DNA of 64,000 nucleotides from Metarhizium brunneum (lineage: Eukaryota; Ascomycota; Sordariomycetes; Hypocreales; Clavicipitaceae): contig NC_089424.1 of NCBI RefSeq assembly GCF_013426205.1, positions 4,650,001-4,714,000 on the forward strand, given 5' to 3'. Of this stretch, positions 45,301-58,855 are shown piece after piece. Position numbers and translations under genes: made by a program. The notes below the pieces were generated by a model that saw only the letters and a list, made by a program, of their open reading frames with translations, did no database searches and was not told the origin of the DNA. Every line of letters starts with the position of its first letter. Position 1 is the stretch's first letter.

Positions 45301-46423
45301 AAATACCTTTTATAATCTTTTATATTAATTATATATAATAATTTTAATATATTATTAAATTACTTTTTTTTTAATTATTTTTATTATAATTTTAAACTAT
45401 TTTTTAAGGTATTATAACTTTTTATAACTATTTATTTTATTATTTATTTCTTAGTTTTAAAAGTATTTTTATTAAATTATTTAATATTTATTAAATATTA
45501 TAATAATTTTTTTTAATTATAATAACTTATTTTTTTTAATTTTATATTATTTTTAAAAATTCTTAGTTATTTTAATATAAATTAAGTTTTTTATAATTTA
45601 ATAAAACTTAATTAATTAAATTAAAATTTTATATATAAACTAATTTATTTTAGTTTTTAAGGCTAATTATAATTTTTTTAAAGCTTTTTAAAAGTTATTA
45701 ATTTTATTAATTACTTTTTTTAAGTATTATATTATATATAAAGTATTAAATAATAATTTAGGTTTTCGGCGTAACTTAGCGTGAGTTATAGCCGTAAAGT
45801 CACGATAATATATAAGGTTTAACTATATAATAGTAATTAAAGCTATTATAAGGTAGCTATAACTAGCAAGCTATAATATAATACTAATTATATTAGTATA
45901 TTTAATATATTATAATATATAAATAATTTATTTTTCTAGTTTCTTATTATTTTTAGCCTAATATAACTTAATATTATTTTAGATTTTATGCTTATATAAT
46001 ATTAGTATTATATATATAATTTTATTTAATTATAAAGCAAATTAACTAAATATTAATATTAGTATTAAATAATAATAATAATAAATTATTTAATAATAAA
46101 ATTATTATTTTTTAAAATAAAATTAAGTATAATACTTATATTTAATTAAAAATTAATTATAAATTTTATAATATAATATTAATTTTCTTAAATATAAATT
46201 AAATAATAAAAACCTTAAAAGCTTATTATTATATTAATTTAATTATAATTAAAAATTTTAACTTAATAATATAAAAGTAATTATTTTATATAAAAATATT
46301 TAATACTTTTATATAATAATACTTTAATAATTAAAAAATAATAATATTTAATAATTAAAAAATATATATAAAATATAAAAATAAATTAAATAATATAATA
46401 TTATAATTTTAATATACCCTTTA
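45301..46423. other. AT-rich relic DNA
   Basis: RIP-type sequence. About 45760-46045 matches the end portion of the repeat unit seen at 34790-35060 and 32350-32640. Confidence 0.5.
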
Positions 46424-47175
46424 TAATAAGAGGGAAAACTATAATATAAAGCTACTTTTTATTAATTAACTTTATAATATTTTTTTTAATTTTTCCTCTT
46501 ATTTCTTTTTTTTTTTTATTTTTTTAGTTATTTTATTAAATTTATTAATTTTTTTAATATTTTTAACTTTTAATAATATATTTTTTTTCTTATTAATATT
46601 TTTTATAATAATAGCCTTTTTATTACTTTTTTAGGCTTATTAGCTTTAATCTTTAAAGTTATAATAAGTAACTTACTTATATTAGGCTTATTATCTTTTT
46701 TAGTACTAGTTATAATTATAGTTATTAACTATTAATTAAGTCTAATATTAATAAGAAGCTATAATACTTTAGGGAGTAATATAAAGCCAGAAACCTATAA
46801 ATAGCTATATTATTTATAAAGTAATTTATTTAAATTAGGTATATAAAAGTAAAATAAGGTAATTATAAGAAAAATAATAAGCTTTATAAAAGTTAGGTAT
46901 AAACTTTATTAATTTATATTATATTAAATTACTCTAAGTTTTTTAGGATATAACTTATATAATTATAAGTTATTATTATTATTATATATATTTTTAATAT
47001 ATAAAGTTATAGGCTTTTACTAGTATATAAGATTATAAATCACCTTTTAAGCTAATAAATTTAATATATTATAATATATATATTATTTTTTTAATTATAT
47101 ATTATTACTTAATTAGCTAGGTATAGCTATTAATTATATTACTAGTAGGTCCTGGTAATTAACTAGCCTTTTTTT
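46424..47175. repeat. ~740-bp dispersed repeat, copy 2
   Basis: Direct copy of 32629-33370, from CCCTTTATAATAAG to GGTCCTGGTAATTAAC. Differences are mainly transitions. Confidence 0.6.
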
Positions 47176-47229
47176 TTTATTTTTTTATTATAATTTAATT
47201 TTAATAATTTTAATATATCAAATAAATTT

Positions 47230-47965
47230 ATCTGTTAGGTCAGGATTTTCAGCCTTATAGCAGCTATCCCTTTTGCTGTGAAGGGCTTCTAATCCGGTAT
47301 TAGTTGTGTTACCCTTTAAGCCTTATTAGCTTTTAACCCCTAAAAGTTATAATAAGTAACTTACTTGTGTTAGGCTTCGCGTTAGGTAGCTTAGTACCTT
47401 TAAAGCCTATATTATTATTAGTAAGCTAGTCTAGTTAATCTTATTTTATAAAAGCTTATATTAATAAGTATATACTTTATATATAATAGTTTATAAATAG
47501 CTATAATAGATATTAGTAAGTAAGTAGTTATAGTACTTATAAGAAATATATATATATAAGAGTAGTAACTCACGATTAGTTATATTATTATAGTAGGGTT
47601 TTAATAATAAAAAAATAACTTAGATAAAAAGAAATAAAACTAACTTAAAATATAAGCAAAACTATATAAATATATTATATATATAAGTATTTTAGGTTTT
47701 TAGTATAACTTAGCGTAAGTTATAAGTATAAAGTTAATTTACCTTTATAATAATAATAGCTAAGGCTATTATAAAATAGCCTTAATTAGCGGCTATAATA
47801 TAGTACTAATTATACTAGTATATCTAATATATTATAATATATATATAAATAGTTTACTTTTCTAGTTTTTTATTATTTTTAGCCTAATATAATATAATAT
47901 TATTTTAGATTTTATACTTATATAATACTTATATTATATATATAATTTTATTTAATTATAAAGTA
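47230..47965. repeat. less-decayed copy of the 31.8-kb repeat unit
   Basis: Matches 32060-32640 and its relatives, but the first ~170 bp retain normal composition. On the minus strand this reads as a short stretch of plausible protein (NTTNTGLEALHSKRD), so the unit was once coding. It is the best starting point for identifying the ancestral transposon. Confidence 0.5.
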
Positions 47966-48584
47966 AATCAATTATAAATTAATATTAAATAAATTTTATA
48001 ATATAATATAAGTTATAATTATTAATTATTAAAAGCTTATATTATTTTATTATTTTTTATATAATATATTTATTAAAATATTTTAATTATTTAAAATTTA
48101 ATTTATTATTAATAAATTTTAAAGTAAATATAATAATTATAATATTATTATAAAGCTTTAATATATAATAAAAAATACTTTAATAAATTATTTTTATAAA
48201 AATTAAAAATATAAAAATATATAAATTACTTATAAAAATAATTTTAATTATAATAATAAACTTTTAATTAATAAGTATATTAAAATATAATATTTTAAGC
48301 TATTTAATAATTATTATTTAGCTTCTTCTTATATTAATATAAAATCTAATTTTATTTATATTTTAAATATTAGATTTTATAATATTATAATTTATAATAT
48401 AATTATATAATTACTTAAAATAAATAATTATATTTTTAATTATTTTAATATTTTAATAATTAACTTTTTAAATTTATTATAATAATATAAAATACTTATA
48501 ATACTTAATAAAATAATTAATTTAATATTAATTAATAATTAATAAATTATAATATAAAATTAATAAAAATTATTTATATAAAAT
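47966..48584. other. AT-rich relic DNA
   Basis: Nothing recognisable; highly AT-rich. Confidence 0.5.
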
Positions 48585-49031
48585 TATTATAACCTAGTTA
48601 TAAGCTGCAGCGAAGGTCACAAGATAAGCCGGCTATATAAGCTACCTAGTAGCTTAAGTATAATAAGTAATAGATTAATAGTTAAAATAGGCTGCTAATA
48701 AGAAAAAGTTTATTAATTATTTAATAAACTTTAAATAAACTAATAATATATATATAATTATAATTTATTAAAACTTTAATAAATAAAAGGTAAATATTAT
48801 AATATATAAAAACCCTTAAATTTACTTTATAAATAAACTTTAATTTTTTAGCTTTTAATAATAATTATTATATTAACTTAAGCTTTACTTATAACTTTTT
48901 AACTTTAATTATTTAATTATAATTTATAACCTATTATTAATATAATACCTAACTACTTAAATTAACTACTTTAGCTGCTTTGCTAATATAAACTATAACT
49001 AGTTTATCCCTTAGAAACCTTAGCCGTTATA
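48585..49031 (+). mobile_element. RIP-decayed solo LTR of the element 2 chromovirus family
   Basis: 447 bp that aligns end to end with the 446-bp LTR of element 2. TGTTACGACCC corresponds to TATTATAACCT, AAGCTGCAGCG is preserved, and ACTAGTTTATCCCTTAG...CCGTTA is preserved at the end. It is flanked by AAAAT on both sides (48580-48584 and 49032-49036), a target duplication consistent with LTR-LTR recombination. Unlike the full-length copies it has both C-to-T and G-to-A changes, mainly at CpA and TpG, which is two-strand RIP. Confidence 0.85.
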
Positions 49032-51786
49032 AAAATTAAATTTAATATATTTTTAATAAAATTTTTTTAAATAAAAAAATTTATTTTATTTAAATAATTA
49101 ATATATTTATATAATATAATTTTTTTAGATTTCAATAGCTTTATATTATTTATATAATAATTACTTTTAAGTAAAATACTTAAAATTTAATAATTTAATT
49201 AATATTATAAAATATTAAATTTTTTAATTATAAACTTTTTTTTAATAATTAAATTTACTTTAAAATATTAAATAATTTTATTAATATATTTTTTAATTAT
49301 TAAATTAATAAAATTTATTATAATAATTAAAAAATATATAATAAAAATAATAATTTTTAAAAAATAACTTAATTTAATAAGTAAATTATTTTAATAATTA
49401 GTATTCTTTTTAAAAGTATAAGCAAAAATAGAACTAAAAGAGTAGGGGCGTAGCACAAGTACTTAAAAACAAATATACTATTGCTGGGTTTATCGACGGG
49501 TGCAAAGGTACCGGTACATTTTAGCATAGTAGATATACTGACATTTAAAGTAGATCTACTTCTTTCAAATTTCCCGCCATCTATCTACATTTCGTCCATC
49601 TACCAAACCGCCAAGTTGATAGATAGATGACCCCCACATGACACCTTGGTAGATAATATCAGTAGATAGATTCCCCACACGGTGTAAAACCTCGTCTGCT
49701 ACTTGCCCAGCGAAAAGATATATGGGGTAGACTAAGTGGCTCAATGCATGGCTACGTGTTAGAAATACGGTGGCATCAGTCACGGGGATACCACTATTGG
49801 GTTTCAAAATTAGTTAGTTATTCCTTGTTCTCCCCTGTTTTAGAACTCTCTTCTAGCAGGTTCTTTCAATAACAATTACTTCCTTTCGTCCGAGACTTTA
49901 CCCCTCAAAATGGCGTTTGTCTGCTATCTTTGTCTATTCACAACAGTTATGATGATAATTAGAAATTACACCAAGATCTTCTTGTTTAATCAATAAAGAT
50001 GACCTTATCTATTATTTTAAGGGCATCTAATCTTTGTTGTTCTAAGCCGTACAGTTGGTGACTGGGCACAGTGTTATTTAACGCTCGCACGATGCAATCT
50101 GACAACTGTCTGAAGTGGACCCAATCCCAAAGTTACTCGCGGGGAGTGCATAATTTCACTGAAGGAGCCACACGAGAGAGTTGTGAAACTGGTTCGAACT
50201 TTTTTCTAATTTTACTTGATTTTCAAGGATCATATCAAAAATTAGAAAAAAATTTCTTGTATACTGCAAAGTTTGCTATTCTCCGAACCACGGGTCGACG
50301 TCGACCACTCCCAGCAATGCCCTGTTTGAGGTCCTAACTCAATCAAGAGGATGAGTTATGGATTTGATACGCCACCCTGCAAAGCTTATTTACAAGTCTT
50401 GCAGCAATGGAATGTAACGGGCGTGGCCCGGATGACGCGAAGTCCACAGATTTTACCAGCACATGAGGGCACTACCCTCTCAAGAACAGCAAAACGCCTT
50501 GTTAACTTCTCAATCTTGTGGTAGTGCCGCCTTTTTGAAAACTCGAAAGCTCAACAACCGTTTTTATGGCAGGGATGGATCTACTGGGCTGTTTCGTCGC
50601 GATCTATTCCCAGCCCGTGCCATGTCCCCATCTATAGATCTCGCAAGCTTCACCACTTGGGGGCACCAAAGTGGGGTGGATTGTGGAGCGATCGAGAGCT
50701 AGGCAAGGGGCAACCGCCGACTGGAGCTCAATGCTAGCTCTAAGCTCGGCTCTATCTACGAAGAGCACGACATATCAGCTGTAAATGATGTCTAGTTGAA
50801 ACCCGCCATCCAGCGGTTCGGCAACTCATCGGAAATAGTATTTGATATTGCCCTCCTCGGCAGGGATGACCACGTGAATGGCGCCATGTCGAACAGACTG
50901 TAGCTGAATTGAATCCCACCCCTGTTAAATTGCTTTGGCATGGCTGCTGACGGTTAACATCGAATAGGAATTGCGCTTTCACTCCCTCCACACCTATATT
51001 CTCAATAGCCGAAGTCGAAGGGCCTTTTGAATGCATGCACACGTAACAACTGCGATCTCAAACAGGCCCGTGTAAGGTCTATTGCGCTATGCTAATTGTG
51101 TAGGTGTCCAGCTGCGCGTTTCCAGATGAGAAGGGCGAGAAGGGTGTGTGTCACGAGCGAATCCTGTTCGATTTCTGAAACCTATTCATCCTATCTTTGC
51201 ATGCAGTCTGCAGTCATCTCGTCTAGGCCGTTAGATTAGTTAGATTAATTCGTTCAAGCATCTGGTCTAGCCATCCCGTCAGGTGCTTCTAAGTTCCCAC
51301 TCTGGACTGTTTCAACTCGAATTAACAGAATTTTGGTCTCGAGGGCCTGAACTACCTTGTTCATCAGGCTCTAATCTAGTCTATAAATCATCACCGACCG
51401 GCTCATTTCCCTTTGTGGCATAAAAGATATTATCTAGCCTTGAAATTACCTTTTGTCGCATTACCCAACGTCCATGGAATACGTCTTCTCCTCAACTCAT
51501 TCCAATTCCGCTTGACTAACGCGTTCAATTATTTATATATGCTTATAGCCCGGCTGGAAGTTTTGGTAAATGTTGGATAGGTGGGAACCAGGCCAGATAT
51601 CCGTCATTACTTCCTCATGCATTACCAAGCGACCCATACCCTAGTGACATTTCTGTTTCATACAAGGCCACTATGTTCTATTCTTACGCATATATCTAGA
51701 TATAACCATGCATCGTTGCTGCTGAAAATACTCCATTCACATCGTTCTCGACATTTCGCTTCAACTGTGATACAACACAGTGAACA
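49032..51786. other. AT-rich end, then non-coding DNA before the zinc-finger gene
   Basis: AT-rich to about 49440, then normal composition. TAGATAGATG-like words recur around 49560-49690. A strong hairpin (TTTTTTCTAATTTT against AAAAATTAGAAAAA) lies at about 50198-50252. The frames at 49565-49807, 50071-50337, 50463-50702 and 50752-51042 have no recognisable domain. The final 300 bp are the zinc-finger gene's promoter region. Confidence 0.45.
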
Positions 51787-52826
<1,040 letters not shown>

Positions 52827-53025
52827 CAACACACATGCGTGGACGAGTCATGCTCTGCGTCCATTTGCAGCTCATAAGTGCTTACTACCTCAGTTGGGTT
52901 GCAAAGAAACAGGCCTCCCTGCAAAGATATCTAGAATATTTCAATGGCTCGACAAAAGCATTTCTAAACTATCGCTAGTTATCAATTGTTACGGGCTACA
53001 CCCAACATAAGAGACCTGGTGGTGT
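52827..53025. other. zinc-finger gene 3' flank
   Basis: No gene or repeat recognised. Confidence 0.4.
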
Positions 53026-53246
53026 CGGATAATGCCTCTGTAGACTAAAGTCGCAGAGCTTGGTGTAATTGCTGGATATCATAGTGTCAGCTAAAATAAC
53101 TAAACTTAGCCGAAAGTCAAATTCGGACAAAAGGAAGTTTTTGGTATTAAGCAAAGGGCTGCAGACGGAGTCTGCAGCACAACAACGATCAACAACAATA
53201 ATTTTGTGAAGAAGCTTAGTTAATGAGTCTGATAACGTGACAGGTG
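53026..53246. repeat. short dispersed element (MITE-like), full copy
   Basis: Starts GTCGGATAATGCCTCTGTAG and ends GATAACGTGAC. Internally it carries GGGCTGCAGACGGAGTCTGC, whose CTGCAGA/TCTGCAG arms form a hairpin. The right half recurs at 57980-58082, the left start at about 39360, and the right end (inverted) at 38813 and 44273. A diverged second copy follows at about 53262-53390. No protein is encoded, which fits a non-autonomous element. Confidence 0.55.
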
Positions 53247-53440
53247 GAGTCCTGACCTACCGGATAATGCCGCTGTAGACAAGACAAGACTGAACCTAGC
53301 AGGGAAAAAATTCGGCAGAAGGGAAATTTCTCGATGGTGAAGAAGCCTTGTCAACAGAGAGTCTCCTAACGTCGCATGACCAGCATTGCCACCCCTTTGA
53401 AAGGCCCAGTTACTCGTTGAAGACAAACAACCATCGTCAT

Positions 53441-53575
53441 CCTGCTGCCTGCCAGGAAGCAGTATTACAACAAGTATTTAGTTTCGTATTATTCCACTCG
53501 TTATGTAGAAAACCAAGAGTCTCTCAATTTGTCCAAGCTGTCCCATACAATCGTGTGTTCCACACATGCTGTGGG
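53441..53575. repeat. dispersed ~125-bp repeat with terminal hairpin, copy 2
   Basis: Matches 2214-2340 (shared AAGTATTTAGTTTCGTATTA), with an imperfect version of the same hairpin at its start (TGCTGCCTGCCAGGAAGCA). Confidence 0.6.
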
Positions 53576-55538
53576 TGCGACACGAAATGGGGTGGGAGCA
53601 GATGCCAATACCATCAGGAGATGAGTTGTCGGCAAGACAAGGCATGGCTGGGACTACCGCCGATCTAAGAAGTGAACATGCACTCGGCAGTCTACCAGGA
53701 AGGGACACAATGACTTGGCAGGGGTCAGGTAGGGCCAGCACTATAGGCCTTGCAAGGCGGTTGTTCAGCTCTGAGCTGGCAAATTAAGGTACAAATGGAT
53801 CTGTGATGAACAAAAGTGTCATCAAGAAAAGACTGTCTCAGACATACTCTTGCTACAATGCATATATCTCTCATGTGACGATTGTGTACAAGACCAAATT
53901 TGATGTTGTTGATTTGCTGATGTATTGGAGCGGCACGACTCTTCTACTGGCACACGTTAGTCGGGATGTGGGTGAGGCTGGGGCCCCGAATGGAGTACCA
54001 GCCTAGCCAAGAGCTCGCGCACAGCCAATGTTCATTAATGGGTTGGTGTGCCACTAATGCCACTAAAGCAGCGCTGAGTATCGAATGCTCCGGGATAATC
54101 TCGTTTCAAGATACCGGGCTCACATGGATAAACGAGCAACGAGTTTCTGCTCATGATCGCCTTGCAGAGAGAATCATGCGCCAAACCACACTACGCAGCT
54201 GAAACCCCACAATGGGAATAAGCATCAATGCAACACAGATCTGCTTCGCCAGTTGTCTCATCGTGGTTGCTTTATGCCGATTTCATGCGGCCTGTTTGAA
54301 GGAAAATTAGGGGCTCTCGTGCTCAGACTCACGGCAACACATATAGTATTCAAAGTATTCGCCGTGCCACACAACTCAAATCTACTAAAAACACATTTCC
54401 CCCGACACCCTTAAAACAGTCACCCGCTGTCATTAAATTATCAACGCCCGAGATTCCATGCCAGCATGACTACAGGTTCGATTCGACTCCCAACCGATGA
54501 GGAGCATATCTGCTTAGTTTCAGCGGCTAAATGTTGCCGACACAAGCGTACTGCATTGTTGGGGCCAGGTTCCATCGGGGCAAGCTATGCTCCACAAATA
54601 AAGCATAGTCGTGCTCGCAGGCACCTGAAATCGTACGTGAGGAACGGGTTTTAAAAGCCTTGGACTAATCAACGATCTAGGTCGGCCAACATGCACGAAG
54701 CCAGACCTTCAGGGGGCTGGCACGGACATCTCACGGTCCGTCCAGTGTCCGCGTCGCGAAAATAGTTACGGCTCGTACAACTAGTTAAGGCCCAGTTGAT
54801 CAGGATGGCTGGTAAGTCTTATGAAGCCTCCTCCCTAAGGCACCGACAAAGTTGCCTATATACCATTTGATGCAGCTGCTGATTATTATCACAGTATGAC
54901 GACGGGTATTCCTGCTTCATCTAGCTATTGTGTAGCCAAGGCCGGTGGCATTTCCGTCGTTGATTCGTGGGAACAGGAAGGACAGAAGATGGAAGGCGGT
55001 GTTGACAGAGAACTGTTGAATCTCGGCGGCAGGGCTATTTTACCTTTTTTTTGAAGCCAGGCACAGGCCGGGGGAGAGATGTATGTCACTCCAACATCCT
55101 CATCAGATACATGAACTGCTACAGGATATGGAGCATAAACAACAGGAGGTCAGTGCGCGGGTCCATTTCGCCGCAGGCTTTGGCATTCAAGAAACGGGAA
55201 TCCTCGGCGATAGACCCTGACCAAGATAGCATGCTGCCGTTGCCACTGTCGCGTCGGAAACAAATGAGCGTGAAAAGTACGGCTGGGCCTTCAGTTAATG
55301 GCTTCAAAGGCATCGGTAAGGGCTATGCATTTATTTCTTCTTATCTCTCGCGGCAAAAACATCCGACTCTCTTCTCGTCTACCAGACCATTTCCGCGATA
55401 CCGGCAATGCAATATAATTTGCTTAACACTGCCAATTATAGAAGCGTTCCAATAACCATGTACTGTTGTAACCCGGAGTGAGAGAAACGCAATCATTCAA
55501 CAAGCATTTGCCAGTCGGCATACCCAGCCTCTCTCACC
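53576..55538. other. non-coding region before palI
   Basis: Normal GC. Several frames of 60-134 codons exist (for example 54466-54654 and 55051-55455), but none has a recognisable domain, signal peptide or convincing splice structure. The last 300 bp should include the palI promoter. Confidence 0.4.
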
Positions 55539-57268
55539 ATGATACTGGCAGGAACATACTTGTCAATACTTTTGTTTGCAGCCTTCCTCTTGCTTCTTCT
55601 ATCAGTACTTTCTACTCCCATTACCAAGTTTGTGGCACTCGGATCATTCCACGATGTCAAATATGGCGTCTTTGGCTACTGCCTGGGAGACAAATGCACC
55701 AATATTGCAGTAGGATATCCACGAGGTATGTTTCGTTATGGTAAAGTGCGGAGACCGGGTCATAATGCGACGCCTGTATACTGATATGGTGAATTTCACT
55801 TGCAGGTGGCGCATTGACTGATGGCACTCAAACATTTGATTCGCCTAGTTCCGTTCGCTACACTCTGTCAACTGCTTTATTCATTCACCCTATCGCAGCA
55901 ATCCTCACTCTCGTCGTGCTTTGTCTGACCGTTAGTTCTCACTCACACGGTGCATCGCATTCGTTGAAATATCTTACTATCCTGTTCATCTTGACCTCAA
56001 TCACTTTTGTGGCTTGTCTTGCTAGTTTGATCATAGATATGCTGGTTTTCTCTACTCATCTATCATGGGGTACTTACATAGTCTTGGTTGCGACCATAAT
56101 TTTAGCTATCAGCGACTTTGGCTCATTTATCAGACTACGCACCATTATTGCCAGAAAATCTCACCAACAACGCACAGTACACAACGAAAACACGTCAGGC
56201 CGAGACTATGATAACAGAGACAGCGAGGCCAAGCCAGCTCCTGTAGTCGTCAGTCACCCAATGGTTCCTACAATAGGCGGAGGGGGCTCCAGAGATGAGC
56301 ATCCAGTCTTTGTGACTTCTCATAGTCGGAAAAAGAATGACTCACCAACTGGTGAGAGGGCTTTCCCGGCACAACGAAGCGCTGGGGACAAGTTGGAAAA
56401 GGCAATGCACAGCAACATTACAGATGCGGGAAGCGCCGTTGCGACAGGCAAATCAACACAGCCGGAGGCACGAGTTCATTACGGAAACACTTCAAACGAA
56501 TGCGGTACCAGCTATGAAGATTGCGGCAGGGAGATGAAGAGTTATAACCTTTCACTCGGTAGAGAGAAGCCCGGCAGGAGGGGGGAATGCGGTCCTCCAA
56601 CCCGAACCTTTGAACTACAGGGTCCTTCCCCCTTCCCACCCCAAGGCCTCTCTGATATGCGCCCGGGCCAAAATGAGAGGAAACCTTCCAGCGGTGACCG
56701 CACACTGTCCGGAAATCCTCGGCTGTCACAACCTGCATTAGATCGCAAATCAACCGGATGCCGCGGTGACCTGGTTGTTGATGGGAATGGAGTTCCTCGG
56801 GCTGAGGCTACTCCTTTGGGGAGGCAAATCTCAGACGGTTTGCAGGCACCCGAGATGAATGCTATTCCTCCCGTTCCGCCCGCAGCAAATATCTACGAAC
56901 TCTATGGTCAGTTCCCAAACGGCGATGTAGAGGTTGTCGCGTCTGTTGGCTGGCAACAAGGCCCCTCCATGATTGCTAGTAGGCGTGCGACGTTTTTGAG
57001 TGACGAAAACCAATACAGTATCGCCAAGTACGTTCATCATGTCGTCCAACTACATGTCGTCGTTCCTTCTATTCGCTAATGCTTGCCTGACAGGTTGCCA
57101 CAATACATTCCTCCACGGATCCAGTGGGACGAAAATTCTGGAAGGGTCGCATCGAGAGCAGCCTCCCCAGCTGGGCATGATTCAGTAAGGTCAGGATCGT
57201 ACAGTGGCTCTTTGGACTTCCTTCAGGACTTTCTTCATCCTGTCTTTTCGGGATGGATCTCCCGATAA
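55539..57268 (+). CDS. palI: PalI/Rim9 family pH-signalling membrane protein
   Basis: Plasma-membrane component of the fungal ambient-pH (Pal/Rim) pathway, which helps the PalH/Rim21 sensor reach the membrane. Three exons fit by eye: 55539-55725, 55806-57027 and 57094-57268, giving 527 aa in frame (introns 80 and 66 bp). Four hydrophobic segments lie in the first ~190 residues: one at about 4-26, then after the extracellular GYCLGDKC-containing loop those beginning ALFIHPIAAILTL, YLTILFILTSITF and WGTYIVLVATIIL. This is the SUR7/PalI layout. A long polar, Gly/Pro/Ser-rich cytoplasmic tail follows and ends with LPQYIPPRIQWDEN, characteristic of PalI C-termini. Length suits the family. Named by family resemblance. 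Confidence 0.85.
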
Positions 57269-58855
57269 CTGTCCATCATATCCTAGCCTTGCAAATAGAA
57301 CGCGCCGACCTATGAATTCGTGTTATGGCTCTTTCAAGACTCTTCCCAGCCAGCCACGATCCACCCGCATTCGCGCTCAATCACAATATTATATAGCCGC
57401 CCTTTATAAAAGAGGAGTGGAGGATACAATGATCTTAAAAGCCTACCACTCTGTGGGCCAAGCAGTTATAACAACCGTTACATTGACTATTTAGCTAGAC
57501 TTTGTGGTCTCTTGCTGCGGGACTGTAATCCGGCTAGTAAGGATTTTGTGCAAGAAACCGACATATCCTATGCCGCTTATCTGGGGTAGGAATGTACGAC
57601 CTTTGTCAGACGATTAAGGGTGACGAAAGATCGGGTATAATAGCACCGACGGTGCCAGTTGTATTGAATGAGAATTATCTGAGGAACAAGGATTCCATAA
57701 AGGGCTGCACGGGAACTTTATACACAAAAGGAATATTTGATGGTTTAGGCAGTAGCAGGTGCAGGATGCCACATGAGGTATGACCAAGGCAGGCCTGATA
57801 TGCGACAGCCTTTTTGCCATTAGTTGTGAAAATGCTCCTGGGGCTTTAGATTATGCATAGATCACGGCCCAATAGGCATATATAAGATCTTATACGGCAC
57901 CGGCACCGGCACCGACACCGTCCTAGTAGATGGTGTAGCACGAAACTTCGAGGACTTTTAGTGTAACTATACCGACAAACTTGACGGGCTGCAGACGGAA
58001 TCTGCAGCACAACAACGAACAATACTGTAACAATCTTGTTAAACAAGCTTGATTAACAATGAGTCTCATAACGTGACATGTAGAGGAACACGTCACTGGC
58101 ATCGCCCTAATACATAGTGCGGTATGACACTTCAGAGCTTCAAATGACTAATGAAGAACTTTCAGGTGACTCAAAGTGCAAACTGTACTCTAAACCAATG
58201 GTCCATGGTCTGTTGGTCTGGTTTGTACCTTCTGGATTGGGCTGACCGCCTAGTTAACTACGCTAACAGGCCTGACAGTCCAATTTCTCAGATAAATCCT
58301 ATATTGCCACTCTACATTGGTTTATGCTATGCAGCTTGAGGGTAATCCTCCGAGTTCATAAATCAAGTATGTCACTACTAACGCTCTCGGTCTTCTGTGG
58401 CTTTGTTAAACCAATTGCGCAGCCAGAAAATACCGACTGAATAAGAATTATCTTGTCGATGTCAAAGCCGCCATCGTTGAACTGTACGATTCTAACTTTA
58501 TTCGATGTTACTACTGTTGTAAACTCAAGCAGAAAACCCAACTTGCCGCGCAGGAATTGCTACTCCGGCTAGACCATTTGATGCAAAGCTGGCTGGTTGA
58601 GAGGTAGTTTTATCGCATGATCTTGACCACTGACTACATCATTATTTTCACGCTTCATGGTGCCTTGACTTGAATTGTTACCTGCACTGCTGTAAATTGT
58701 ATTTACCAGTGCCACATAATCACTAACCAACTAGTCAGTGTATTAGCCAACTTTATGTTTCGTGTAGCCATCCTTAGGAGTACACTTGGCTTTTCTCTTC
58801 TCTCGGCTGGAACGACCCTTGTACAGCACCCCCTTTGTTGAATTAACAGCAGCCG
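57269..58855. other. intergenic region with a short repeat copy
   Basis: No gene supported; the frame at 57592-57783 has no domain. GGCACCGGCACCGGCACCG is a short imperfect tandem at about 57897. Repeat copy 57980-58082 is listed separately. Confidence 0.45.
57980..58082. repeat. short dispersed element, right-half copy
   Basis: Contains GGGCTGCAGACGGAATCTGC and ends GAGTCTCATAACGTGACA, matching 53156-53246. The CTGCAGA/TCTGCAG hairpin is conserved. Confidence 0.6.

Noticed and set aside
50140..50215. Possible tRNA because of GGTTCGAACTT followed by a T run
   Set aside because: No matching A box or cloverleaf could be formed upstream; the T run belongs to a hairpin.
53150..53250. Helitron 3' end suggested by the CTGCAGA hairpin
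   Set aside because: No CTRR terminus follows the hairpin at the expected distance and the element ends in GTGAC instead.
56418..57049. Minus-strand frames within palI
   Set aside because: Shadows of the palI tail; no independent evidence.
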